This document shows, one piece after another, positions 26,433-34,646 of a DNA stretch of 64,000 nt (the stretch's first letter is position 1; the number at the start of each line of letters is the position of its first letter). The notes beneath the pieces were generated by a model, which saw only the letters and a program-made list of their open reading frames with translations, did no database searches and was not told the DNA's origin. A program made the position numbers and the translations under genes. The stretch covers positions 1 to 64,000 of the forward strand of contig NZ_AKJY01000014.1 of the NCBI RefSeq assembly GCF_000282115.1, in the 5' to 3' direction. The DNA comes from Chryseobacterium populi. GTDB taxonomy: Bacteria; Bacteroidota; Bacteroidia; Flavobacteriales; Weeksellaceae.

Positions 26433-27416
26433 TTAGATTTTGCTCAATGCGGAATTGATAACGTTCAATTCTTCCTGAGAAAGGTTTACAGACATTGCCT
26501 GCGCATTTTCAATAGCCTGCCGGGCATTACGTGCACCTGCCAGAACAACACTGATTGCAGGCTGTAAAGAAGTCCAGCGCAATACCAGCTGAGAAATTGT
26601 AGCGTTCTTTTCCTGAGCAATAGTTTCCAGTGTTTCAAGGAAATTTTTTACTTTTTCAAGATCAAACTGGGCAAAATAACCATTGCGGTGGTCATCTGCT
26701 TTTAATTGAGCCTGTTTAAAATATTTACCGGTCAATAAACCTCTTTCCATAGGACTGTAAACGATAATCCCCGTATTGTTTTCCAAAGAATAAGGAACCA
26801 GATCCTGTTCAATGGCACGGTTCAGCATACTGTAAGAAACCTGGTTGCTTGCTAATTGAATGGTTTTGGAAGCTTCCCGCATTTGTTCCACACTGTAATT
26901 GCTTACTCCGGCTGCACGGATTTTTCCCTGCCGGATCAATAATTCCATTGCTTCCATGGTTTCGCTGACAGGGGTTGAGCTATCCGGCCAGTGCAATTGT
27001 AAAAGGTCAATATAATCGGTACCCAAACGTTTTAAACTTTCTTCAACTTCTTTGATGATGTTTTCTTTGGAAGCCAGTTTATATACGGGAAGGGTTTTTC
27101 CGTTATCTTCTGCATCAAAAAAGAATTCGCCTTTACCTTTATTGCTGCCGTCCCAAACCAAACCGAATTTGGTCAGTAACTGAATTTTAGAACGGTCTTT
27201 TCCCTTAATAGCTTCTCCGATCATTTCTTCACTAAGCCCAAAACCGTAAAATGGGGCTGTATCAATTGAGGTTACCCCGTTATCTAAAGACGCATGGATT
27301 GAGTTTATAGAATCCTGTTTTTCATTTCCGCCCCACATATTTCCACCGATGGCAAAGGCACCGTGTGTAATTACTGATACTTCAAGATCAGTATTTCCTA
27401 ACTTTCTATATTCCAT
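26433..27416 (-). CDS. Aldo/keto reductase
   Basis: 327 residues. The catalytic tetrad is visible: Asp and Tyr in SIDTAPFYGFG, Lys in LLTKFGL, His in LLQLHWPD. The phosphate-binding end is VVLAGARNARQAIENAQAM. NADPH-dependent carbonyl reduction is expected. It is upstream on the minus strand of the cyclase gene. Confidence 0.93.
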   Translation of the reverse strand: MEYRKLGNTDLEVSVITHGAFAIGGNMWGGNEKQDSINSIHASLDNGVTSIDTAPFYGFGLSEEMIGEAIKGKDRSKIQLLTKFGLVWDGSNKGKGEFFFDAEDNGKTLPVYKLASKENIIKEVEESLKRLGTDYIDLLQLHWPDSSTPVSETMEAMELLIRQGKIRAAGVSNYSVEQMREASKTIQLASNQVSYSMLNRAIEQDLVPYSLENNTGIIVYSPMERGLLTGKYFKQAQLKADDHRNGYFAQFDLEKVKNFLETLETIAQEKNATISQLVLRWTSLQPAISVVLAGARNARQAIENAQAMSVNLSQEELNVINSALSKI

Positions 27417-27459
27417 TTTTATTTTTTATTTTTAAAACTGATTATTTAAAGTTTCCTTT

Positions 27460-27545
27460 AAAAAATTACAAAAGACACAAAAGACACAAAAGCTTCTCCT
27501 GCTTATCTTCTCCGGCATGCTTTCGTGACTTTTGTGGTTAAGATG
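27460..27545. repeat. Intergenic repeat with ACACAAAAG units
   Basis: AAAAGACACAAAAGACACAAAAG (a tandem GACACAAAA) is followed 35 bases later by GACTTTTGTGGTTA, its rough mirror. Such sequences recur between flavobacterial genes. No coding capacity seen. Confidence 0.4.
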
Positions 27546-27550
27546 ATCTT

Positions 27551-28303
27551 TTATTTTTTTAATTCTTTTAAAATAGCCTCACCTACAGCTTTTGCAGATT
27601 GAGGATTTTGCCCTGTGATCACTCTCTGATCTGTCACAACGTGAGTCTGCCAAAGTCCTGATTTTTCAAATTTTGCACCTCTGGATTTTAGCTGTTCTTC
27701 CAGAAGGAAAGGGACAACGTTTGTCAATTTCACTTCTGCTTCCTCTTCATTAGTGAATGCATTGATCTTTTTACCGTCCACAAGATATTGCCCGTTGTTC
27801 AGTTTAATATTAACCAAACCGGCGGGACCGTGACAAACACCTGCTACAATTCCTCCGTTTTCATAAATTTTTGAGGCAATTGCAGCGAGTTCGGTATTAT
27901 CTGCAAAATCCCACATCGCCCCATGTCCGCCTGCATAGAAGATTGTTGAATATTCTTCCGGGTTTACCTGTGACGGCTGTAAAGAATGGTCAATTTTATT
28001 TTTATATTCTTTGTTTTCCCAGAATTCTTTATTTACCGGGTCTTTCAGATCAAACCCATCAACAGGAGGAGTTCCGCCTTTCGGACTTACAAAGTCTATT
28101 TCATATCCCGCATGATGTAAAACCTCCCAGGGATGAGAAACTTCTCCTAAATAATATCCGGTATCTTCACCGGTACTGCCTTTTTTGTCATGACTGGTCA
28201 CGACAAATAAAATTTTCTTTTTCATAGGAATTGATTTTTTATTTTGTGAATGTAGAAATCCGATTGTGAATAAAGTGAATACTAAAAATGCCAGTTTTTT
28301 CAT
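27551..28303 (-). CDS. DJ-1/PfpI family protein, exported (Hsp31/glyoxalase III-like)
   Basis: 250 residues with an N-terminal signal peptide (LAFLVFTLFTIGFLHSQ). The nucleophile elbow AGVCHGPAGLVN and the GGHGAMWDFADN segment match class I glutamine amidotransferase-like proteins of the Hsp31/YajL type. Expected to detoxify methylglyoxal or deglycate. An internal ATG at residue 27 could give a cytoplasmic form. It is last gene of the MdaB-like operon. Confidence 0.88.
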   Translation of the reverse strand: MKKLAFLVFTLFTIGFLHSQNKKSIPMKKKILFVVTSHDKKGSTGEDTGYYLGEVSHPWEVLHHAGYEIDFVSPKGGTPPVDGFDLKDPVNKEFWENKEYKNKIDHSLQPSQVNPEEYSTIFYAGGHGAMWDFADNTELAAIASKIYENGGIVAGVCHGPAGLVNIKLNNGQYLVDGKKINAFTNEEEAEVKLTNVVPFLLEEQLKSRGAKFEKSGLWQTHVVTDQRVITGQNPQSAKAVGEAILKELKK

Positions 28304-28305
28304 GA

Positions 28306-28593
28306 TTAAATAATATTGGTTTTATAGATTTGAGGTGCTTCCTGTAATTTCTCATCAACAATTGCTCCAAATGCTTTGATATAGGATTGCTGATTATGTT
28401 GCTCCAATCCTGTCTCATCTTTCCATATCTCATAAAAAACAAACTCGTTTTTATGGTCCGTTCCCTGATGGAGGCTGTACAATTCACAGGCTTCTTCTTT
28501 GCGGGTTTCTTTTACCATATTCTGAAGAACTTCCAAAACTTCGTTACGGTGTTCTTCTTTAGCTTTTATAACTGCTGTAAGATATATTTTCAT
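28306..28593 (-). CDS. Antibiotic biosynthesis monooxygenase (ABM) domain protein, quinol monooxygenase-like
   Basis: 95 residues, the usual size of YgiN-like dimers. Segments VIKAKEEHRNEVLEVLQNMV, YSLHQGTDHKNEFVFYEIWKD and HNQQSYIKAF fit the ABM fold. E. coli YgiN partners with MdaB in quinone cycling; here an MdaB-like gene is in the same operon, which supports the same role. Confidence 0.88.
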   Translation of the reverse strand: MKIYLTAVIKAKEEHRNEVLEVLQNMVKETRKEEACELYSLHQGTDHKNEFVFYEIWKDETGLEQHNQQSYIKAFGAIVDEKLQEAPQIYKTNII

Positions 28594-28602
28594 AATGTTT
28601 GA

Positions 28603-29487
28603 TTAAATAAAGTTTTCGATTGAATCGTATTTCGGGTTCCAGCCCAGTTCTTTCTTGGCTTTGTCAGCATTGCAAAGACTGTTGGAGGCAAAACCGAAAT
28701 ATCCTCCTGCAGGGCTGAATCTGTTTACAGCTTCCTGAACATGTAAAGACTGTGCAGGCTGTAATCCATATTTTTCACTGATCTTTTCTGCCAGTTTTTT
28801 GATATTTGATGAGCCGTTTTCTGCATAATAAATTGAGCCTGCTTTTGCTTTCTCAAGAGCAAGCACATAGAGATCTGCAAGATCTTCAATATGTAAATTT
28901 GACCAGATATTTTCCCCTTTTCCAAAATAAACACCAAAGCCTTTTTCTTTTGAAAATTGGGTTAAAGCAGGAAGCTGGATACTTTCTTTTTTCAGGCCTG
29001 ATCCGGTACCATAAACCATTGTTGGGACAATTACAATACTGCGGATATTTTTTTGAGAAGACCTTAAAACATAGTTATTGATCAGTACTCTTGAAGCCAT
29101 TTCCAGTCTTGGTTCTAAAGGAAAATCTTCCGTAAAGATAAAATCATTCTTCTCTCCATTTTCTTTTCCGCCTAAAATTGCAGAACCCGAAGTGAAAATC
29201 AGGGTTTTACCTGTTCCTCCCAATGCATTGATGATACTGTCGGCAGCATAGGCATCGTCTGCAGAATCTGCATTGTGGATCACTGCATCAACATTTGAAA
29301 TTGCAGATTTTAAAACGGCTTCGTCATGTATATTTCCTACAACGGATTCAATTCCTAAAGCTTTTAATTCTTTAATATGAGCTTCGTTACGAACCAATCC
29401 TGTCACGTTGTAGTTTTTTTCCAGTAATTTCACAGCGATTGTTCCGCCGATATATCCTGTAATTCCTGTGATCAGTACTTTTTTCAT
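28603..29487 (-). CDS. NAD-dependent epimerase/dehydratase family protein
   Basis: 294 residues, extended SDR fold with nucleotide site ITGITGYIGGTIAVKLL and the NADP-type VTGLVRNEAH. The usual YxxxK is not obvious (SRVLINNYVLRSS region), as in atypical SDRs. Its start codon overlaps the stop of the MdaB-like gene by one base, so the two are coupled. Confidence 0.87.
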   Translation of the reverse strand: MKKVLITGITGYIGGTIAVKLLEKNYNVTGLVRNEAHIKELKALGIESVVGNIHDEAVLKSAISNVDAVIHNADSADDAYAADSIINALGGTGKTLIFTSGSAILGGKENGEKNDFIFTEDFPLEPRLEMASRVLINNYVLRSSQKNIRSIVIVPTMVYGTGSGLKKESIQLPALTQFSKEKGFGVYFGKGENIWSNLHIEDLADLYVLALEKAKAGSIYYAENGSSNIKKLAEKISEKYGLQPAQSLHVQEAVNRFSPAGGYFGFASNSLCNADKAKKELGWNPKYDSIENFI

Positions 29488-30101
29488 TACACTAATTGTG
29501 GTTTTAATTCTTTTTCAAAAACAGCGGTAAGATGTTCTTTGTAGATTTTCATGTCACGCTCTATATTGGCATTTTTTTCTACATCATGGAAGTGAAAACT
29601 TTCCATTTTTTGTAAAGAAACAAAAGCGTTCATTCTGTGAAATCCAAATAATGGTCCATTGTCTACACTGGTTTCATTGAAAAATTCTCCCGGAAGGGTA
29701 AATGCTGTTTCAGGAGCATTCCAGCTCGTGGTAACCATATATTTTCTTCCGCCAAGCATACCACCTGTTCCGTAGTTGATCTGCGGGTTTTCTGCAGTTC
29801 TTCCGTCACTCATATAAATTCCTTTGGCATGTCCTGCTGTAAAAACTTCATCGATATATTTTTTCAGGCCGTTCGGAAGCTGGAACCACCAGATCGGAGT
29901 ATGATAGATAATATAATCTGCCCAGACGAATTTCTGAACTTCCTCATCTTTATCATATCCTTCATCTACGTTTGTAGTTTTTATTTCTACATTTTCAAAT
30001 GCTTTCAAAACCTCCAGAGTGTTTTCTGCAATTGTTTTATTATATTTTCCTCCGGAATGCCCGAAGTTTTGTCCACCGTTAATGATTAATACTTTTTTCA
30101 T
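29487..30101 (-). CDS. NAD(P)H-dependent oxidoreductase, MdaB-like
   Basis: 204 residues, flavodoxin-like quinone reductase. Conserved: LIINGGQNFGHSGGKYN, the FAD-site segment YHTPIWWFQLPNGLKKYIDEVF, and NYGTGGMLGGRKYMVTTSWNAP. First gene of a four-gene operon (MdaB-like, SDR, ABM, DJ-1-like) divergent from a LysR regulator. The set suits defence against quinones and reactive carbonyls. Confidence 0.92.
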   Translation of the reverse strand: MKKVLIINGGQNFGHSGGKYNKTIAENTLEVLKAFENVEIKTTNVDEGYDKDEEVQKFVWADYIIYHTPIWWFQLPNGLKKYIDEVFTAGHAKGIYMSDGRTAENPQINYGTGGMLGGRKYMVTTSWNAPETAFTLPGEFFNETSVDNGPLFGFHRMNAFVSLQKMESFHFHDVEKNANIERDMKIYKEHLTAVFEKELKPQLV

Positions 30102-30130
30102 TGTTTTATGATTGTTTAAATTTTACTGTG

Positions 30131-30138
30131 CAAAGTTA
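30131..30138 (-). promoter_or_regulatory. -7 box (TAACTTTG) of the MdaB-like operon
   Basis: TAACTTTG on the minus strand, 30 bp before the ATG. The same box sequence precedes the divergent LysR gene at 30411-30418. No clear -33 box, consistent with activation by a regulator. Confidence 0.5.
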
Positions 30139-30294
30139 CCTTCAGTTTTTATATAATAAAAATAATATAAATTATATCCAATTATCAGAATAATGATATT
30201 TTGAATTTTGATACGATACGGTTAATTATTGTGCTGCTTCTAAACCTGATTGCAGATTTTCTTCCGAAATTTTGTTTGAGTAACTGATTGATAT

Positions 30295-30402
30295 ATGATA
30301 CAGATTGTAGTTTTTAGTGATATACATGGAAATCTTCCTACCCTGGAGATGGCTTTGAATGATATTGAAGAAGAGGAATTTGTCATGCTATTACTATTCT
30401 AA
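30295..30402 (+). pseudogene. N-terminal remnant of a metallophosphoesterase gene
   Basis: A 35-codon frame that starts MIQIVVFSDIHGNLPTLEMA and goes on LNDIEEEEF. This is the first strand and metal-binding D-x-H of calcineurin-like phosphoesterases, at the expected N-terminal position. After EEEEF the expected continuation with the second metal motif (GD...) is lost and the frame stops. The rest of the gene is absent; the LysR promoter follows 9 bp later. It looks like the stump of a deleted gene. Confidence 0.7.
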
Positions 30403-30410
30403 TTATTTAG

Positions 30411-30418
30411 TAACTTTG
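30411..30418 (+). promoter_or_regulatory. -7 box (TAACTTTG) of the LysR gene
   Basis: Fits TAnnTTTG, 25 bp before the ATG. It lies directly behind the phosphoesterase remnant, whose TTTG at 30379-30382 is too far away (28 bp) to be a good -33 box. Confidence 0.5.
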
Positions 30419-30442
30419 TATCATAATATAAATAATTGAGCA

Positions 30443-31339
30443 ATGGTTAATCTGGAATGGTACCGTACTTTCAAAGAAATTTATAAAACCGGAACTTTAA
30501 CGGGAGCTGCGGAAAGTTTATTTATTTCCCAACCCGGAGTGAGCCTGCATTTAAGTTCTCTGGAAGCTTATGTCGGGTATAAATTATTCGATCGTACCGG
30601 AAGGAAAATGATTCCTACCGAAAGGGGGAAAGTATTGTATAATGCGGTTTTTGAGCCTCTTCAAAAACTGGAAAATGTAGAAAAGAATTTTCAGAAATCT
30701 ACAGAAAAGCATACGCCGACGATTAGCGTTGGGATGTGTTTTGAAACGTTCCAGACAACCCTGGAACAGTATGTTTCAACGTTACCTTTTAACCTCATTA
30801 TCAATTTCGGGGAGTATCCGGAAATGATCGATCAGCTGGATAAAGGAATTCTGGATCTGATTATCACCCCGAAAAAAGGTTCCTCAATGAATATAGAACA
30901 TGAAGCGTTTTCATCAGAGCAGATCATTTTGGTAGGCGGAAAAGATGTAGATACGGAAAGCTTTAAAAAAGTATTGAAAACAAAAGATCCTGAACAGATA
31001 GAAGAGTGGCTGAAAAAAGAAAAGTGGTACGGAACTACCGGTGATATGGAGCATTTATTCCAGTTCTGGATTTTAAATTTCGGTCATAAGCCTAATTTCC
31101 GGCCGAATTATATTGTTCCGAATCTTAATTCTATCATCCGTTGCCTGAAAGGAGGTACCGGACTGGCTGTGGTTCCTGATTTTTTATGTAAAAATGAAAT
31201 TGAAGGCAATGATGTAAAGCTGATCTGGGAAGGGGATAAAAAACTTGAAAATACGTTATATTTCGGATGCCGGAAAAAAACGAATTACGAGTCGGAGATC
31301 GATCACATTAAAAAATTATTCAGACAGGTGATGAGTTAA
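30443..31339 (+). CDS. LysR family transcriptional regulator
   Basis: 298 residues. N-terminal winged HTH (FKEIYKTGTLTGAAESLFISQPGVSLHLSSLEAYVGYKLFDRTGR, family hallmark) and a C-terminal periplasmic-binding-like sensing domain. Divergent from the MdaB-like operon, which is its likely target. Its 3' end overlaps the convergent GNAT gene by 24 bp. Confidence 0.94.
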   Translation: MVNLEWYRTFKEIYKTGTLTGAAESLFISQPGVSLHLSSLEAYVGYKLFDRTGRKMIPTERGKVLYNAVFEPLQKLENVEKNFQKSTEKHTPTISVGMCFETFQTTLEQYVSTLPFNLIINFGEYPEMIDQLDKGILDLIITPKKGSSMNIEHEAFSSEQIILVGGKDVDTESFKKVLKTKDPEQIEEWLKKEKWYGTTGDMEHLFQFWILNFGHKPNFRPNYIVPNLNSIIRCLKGGTGLAVVPDFLCKNEIEGNDVKLIWEGDKKLENTLYFGCRKKTNYESEIDHIKKLFRQVMS

Positions 31340-31792
31340 AAACTCAAGAACGATCATATCCCGCATCTGCATTCCGTTTTCATAAATAGGGAAAAGGTAA
31401 TTTTTAATAAAAAAGTCCTTTCGCACTTCTTTTTTTACAAATCCGTTTTTTTCATAAAACCTGATTTGCTGAATCCCTGTGTCTGAAGTGCCTACTAATA
31501 ATGCGAGATAGCAATTCAGCCTGGCTATTTCTTTAGCTTTATCGATTAGAATACTTCCAATGCCGTTATTGCGGAAAGAGTCGATAACAGCAATATTTTT
31601 AAGTTCCAGTTCCGTTTCATTATTTTTATGAAGTGCCATCACAGCAATATCCTGAATTCCATTATTCAGAGTATAAATATCAGAGCTGAAAATATATTGA
31701 TTAATCGCTTCAAGTGTTTCATCGGCCAGTAAAAGCAACTCATAAGGGATGCCTTTTGCCGGATTCAGTTTATTAAATATAAATTCTTCCAT
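31316..31792 (-). CDS. GNAT family N-acetyltransferase
   Basis: 158 residues. Acetyl-CoA site in IDSFRNNGIGSILIDKAKEIA and the later strand IRFYEKNGFVKKEVRKDFF typical of GNATs. It follows a second GNAT gene with no gap (31792/31793), so the two form an operon. Substrate unknown. Confidence 0.88.
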   Translation of the reverse strand: MEEFIFNKLNPAKGIPYELLLLADETLEAINQYIFSSDIYTLNNGIQDIAVMALHKNNETELELKNIAVIDSFRNNGIGSILIDKAKEIARLNCYLALLVGTSDTGIQQIRFYEKNGFVKKEVRKDFFIKNYLFPIYENGMQMRDMIVLEFLTHHLSE

Positions 31793-32227
31793 CTACAAGC
31801 TCATATGGATAATCGGATAATCTTTTCCCGAACCATCTTTTTCTGACCTTCCAATCTTTCTGAACCCCATTTTTTCGTAAAAACCTATAGTCTGGGGATT
31901 TTGTTCGTTGACATCTACTTTAGTAAGCCCGGTTTTGTCTTTCATAAATTGATACAGCTCTCTGCCATAACCTTTTCCACGACTGCCATTGTGGATAAAA
32001 AGCATTTCCAGAGTACCGTCAGCTACGGATGCAAAGCCTTTTGCCCCGTCATTTTCCATAAGAAGATAAACCTCTAAATTCGGAAGATAATCTTTTGGAA
32101 TCACTTCTTTAAAATGATTGAAATCTTCTTCACTGAGAAAATCATGGGTGGCTTTTACGGCAGATTCCCAGATCTCCATAATTGCTGGGTAGTTTTCCTG
32201 TCGGGCTAATATGATCTGGTGTGACAT
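31793..32227 (-). CDS. GNAT family N-acetyltransferase
   Basis: 144 residues. Acetyl-CoA site IHNGSRGKGYGRELYQFMKD and VNEQNPQTIGFYEKMGFRKIGRSEKD, similar to the YjaB/PhnO-type small acetyltransferases. First of two adjacent GNAT genes. Substrate unknown. Confidence 0.9.
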   Translation of the reverse strand: MSHQIILARQENYPAIMEIWESAVKATHDFLSEEDFNHFKEVIPKDYLPNLEVYLLMENDGAKGFASVADGTLEMLFIHNGSRGKGYGRELYQFMKDKTGLTKVDVNEQNPQTIGFYEKMGFRKIGRSEKDGSGKDYPIIHMSL

Positions 32228-32408
32228 AATTTTAGAGTTTATGCAAAAATAGAAATTAGAAACTAGAAGTTAGTAATATTAATCTCGGAAAGTTTTGCAA
32301 AACAAAAAGACGGGTAGTGAATAAATAAAGTAAAAATGGTAACTGAAAATCTGAAAATTTTATCGGAAATTTGTTTAACATCATATTTAAAAATTAAAAT
32401 AAAGAATT

Positions 32409-33284
32409 ATGCAGCAAAAAACATATGCAGGGCAACCTGTTGTCACTTTGAATAATGGAGTAGATATTCCGGCTCTGGGATTCGGAGTCTGGCAGATTGA
32501 AGATCTGAAGGTTTGTGAAGATGCAGTAATCAAAGCCATTCAGACAGGATACAGAATGATTGATACTGCGTCTATTTATCTTAATGAAACAGCAGTGGGG
32601 AATGCCATAAAAAATAGTGGGATAGATAGAGATGAGCTATTTATTACGTCAAAACTCTGGGTTCAGGATCATGGCTATGAAAAGGCTAAAGCTGCATTTC
32701 AGAGAACTCTGGACAGATTACAATTGGATTATCTGGATATGTATCTCCTCCATTGGCCGTTCGGAGATTTCCAGGGAGCGTGGAAAGCCCTGGAAGAGCT
32801 GTATCATGAAGGAAAAATCAAAGCGATCGGGGTTTGTAATTTCACTGTTGAAAAGCTTGAAGAATTAAAAGCTAATTCTGATATCACCCCCGTAGTCAAT
32901 CAGATTGAGCTTCACCCGATTTTCCAGCAGAAGGAGCTTCAGGTTTACGACAGAGAGAACAATATCGTTACACAACCCTGGAGCCCTCTTGGAAACGGAA
33001 ATGCAGGGCTTTTGAATAATGAAGCACTGAAAACCATCGCCGGAAAATATCATAAAACGGTTCCGCAGGTCATTTTAAGATGGCATCTGCAGGAAGGGTT
33101 TGTAGTGATTCCAAAGTCTGTAACCCCATCCAGAATTGAAGAAAATTTCAATGTTTTTGATTTTGAATTATCGGATGACGAAATGGATATCATCCGTGCT
33201 TTAGATACCGGAAACCGGCTGTTTTTTGATCCGAAAGATCCGGAATGGGAGCAGAAAATGCTGAGATCGGTAGCTGATATTTAA
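32409..33284 (+). CDS. Aldo/keto reductase
   Basis: 291 residues, of the 2,5-diketo-gluconate/methylglyoxal reductase group. Tetrad: Asp and Tyr in MIDTASIYLNE, Lys in FITSKLW, His in YLLHWPFGD. NADPH site near VIPKSVTPSRIEENFNVFDF. Single-gene unit followed by repeats. Confidence 0.94.
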   Translation: MQQKTYAGQPVVTLNNGVDIPALGFGVWQIEDLKVCEDAVIKAIQTGYRMIDTASIYLNETAVGNAIKNSGIDRDELFITSKLWVQDHGYEKAKAAFQRTLDRLQLDYLDMYLLHWPFGDFQGAWKALEELYHEGKIKAIGVCNFTVEKLEELKANSDITPVVNQIELHPIFQQKELQVYDRENNIVTQPWSPLGNGNAGLLNNEALKTIAGKYHKTVPQVILRWHLQEGFVVIPKSVTPSRIEENFNVFDFELSDDEMDIIRALDTGNRLFFDPKDPEWEQKMLRSVADI

Positions 33285-33361
33285 AAAAATATTGATTGTG
33301 CAGATTTTTACAGAACGTTTATATATCTGACAAATCTGGTTTACATAGTTAAGATATTCAA

Positions 33362-33420
33362 TAGGAGCGGGCTTTAGCCCGCTTTAATTTTACGGTACAA
33401 TCATTGGCTTTAGCCAAAAT
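33362..33420. repeat. Twin-hairpin REP-like element
   Basis: Two perfect short hairpins with the same core: AGCGGGCTTTAGCCCGCT (33366-33383) and TTGGCTTTAGCCAA (33404-33417). The shared GGCTTTAGCC core and 20-bp gap suggest a BIME-like element. The 236 bp between the reductase and the next gene (33285-33520) holds this and ATCTG-type repeat pieces, no gene. Confidence 0.65.
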
Positions 33421-33520
33421 ATAAGCTTCTCACAGATTACAGATCATAATTAAAGTATAAATCAAAGAAACAATACTGTTATTGCCTGTTTTTTCGTAAA
33501 TTTTGGTTAAAATTAAATAT

Positions 33521-34582
33521 ATGTTCTGGCCCGATACGATTAGTGAAAAATTAAATATACAATATCCTGTTATTCAGGCTCCGATGTTTGGTGTGAGCAC
33601 ACCGGAAATGGTTTCAGCAGCTGCAAAAGCGAATTGCCTGGGTTCTTTGGCATTAGCTGATTTATCAGCCGGTCAGTCTGTTAAACTGATCCGGGAAACG
33701 AAAAAGCTTACGGATAAACCATTTGCGGTCAATATTTTTGTTCATCATATTCCTGAAATTACAGATGCTTTAAAAGATAAATTTGTCAGGGTAAAACAGT
33801 TTATAGAACATTTGGCCCGAGAAAACGGAATTGAAGTGGATCTTCCCGGTTTTGAGGATATTAAAGTCAACACCTATCACGAACAGATTAATGCAATTAT
33901 TGATGAAGGGTGTAAAATTTTAAGCTTTACATTCGGAAATCTGGACAGTCAGAGTATTCAAAAATTAAAAGAAAATGAAGTAACACTCATAGGAACCTGT
34001 ACATCCTTAGAAGAAGCTCTGATTCTAGAACAATCTGGAATTGATCTGATCTGTGTTCAGGGTATTGAAGCCGGTGGCCACAGAGGAACTTTTAATGCTG
34101 AAAAGATTCCGCAAACCGGAGGATTGTCACTATTTTCACAAGTGTATGATCATGTAAGGGTTCCATTGATTTATGCAGGCGGAATTTATAATGCAAACAC
34201 CTTACGGGCAGCAAAAGAATTAGGGGCGGAGGGCTTCCAGGTGGGAAGTATTTTACTGGCTTCTCAGGAAAGCGCTTTACAGCTGTTTGAAAAAGAAAGG
34301 CTGAAAAATGTGACTGAAAAAGATATTATCCTGACAAGAAGTTTTTCAGGCCGGTATGCAAGAGGAATCAGTAATAAATATATTCAATCTGTTGAAAATT
34401 CAGATTATATTTTGCCATATCCGTATCAGAATAAACTGACAAATGAACTGAGAAAAGTGTCGAAAGCATTGAAAAACCCTGAGTTTGTAAGCATATGGGC
34501 CGGACAGTCGATTCACAGTTACAGTGAACTTTCTACAACTGATATTTTAGAAAAGCTGATCAGGGAAGCTGAACTTGAATAA
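33521..34582 (+). CDS. Nitronate monooxygenase (NPD family)
   Basis: 353 residues from ATG 33521; the frame opens at 33503 with a less likely start. FMN TIM-barrel: YPVIQAPMFGVSTPEMVSAA, GIEAGGHRGTF (catalytic/phosphate region), YAGGIYNANTLRAAKELGAEGFQVGSILLAS. It oxidises alkyl nitronates using FMN and oxygen. It ends at a strong hairpin shared with the convergent Mur ligase gene. Confidence 0.92.
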   Translation: MFWPDTISEKLNIQYPVIQAPMFGVSTPEMVSAAAKANCLGSLALADLSAGQSVKLIRETKKLTDKPFAVNIFVHHIPEITDALKDKFVRVKQFIEHLARENGIEVDLPGFEDIKVNTYHEQINAIIDEGCKILSFTFGNLDSQSIQKLKENEVTLIGTCTSLEEALILEQSGIDLICVQGIEAGGHRGTFNAEKIPQTGGLSLFSQVYDHVRVPLIYAGGIYNANTLRAAKELGAEGFQVGSILLASQESALQLFEKERLKNVTEKDIILTRSFSGRYARGISNKYIQSVENSDYILPYPYQNKLTNELRKVSKALKNPEFVSIWAGQSIHSYSELSTTDILEKLIREAELE

Positions 34583-34607
34583 TTTTCTTGCAGGCATTTT
34601 CAATAAT

Positions 34608-34646
34608 AAAAAAGAGCTGTATCAAAATCTGATACAGCCCTTTTTT
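34608..34646. terminator. Bidirectional terminator between NMO and the Mpl-like gene
   Basis: GCTGTATCA, loop AAATC, TGATACAGC inside A6/T6 flanks (34616-34638 is the perfect core). It overlaps the last bases of the convergent gene. Confidence 0.88.
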
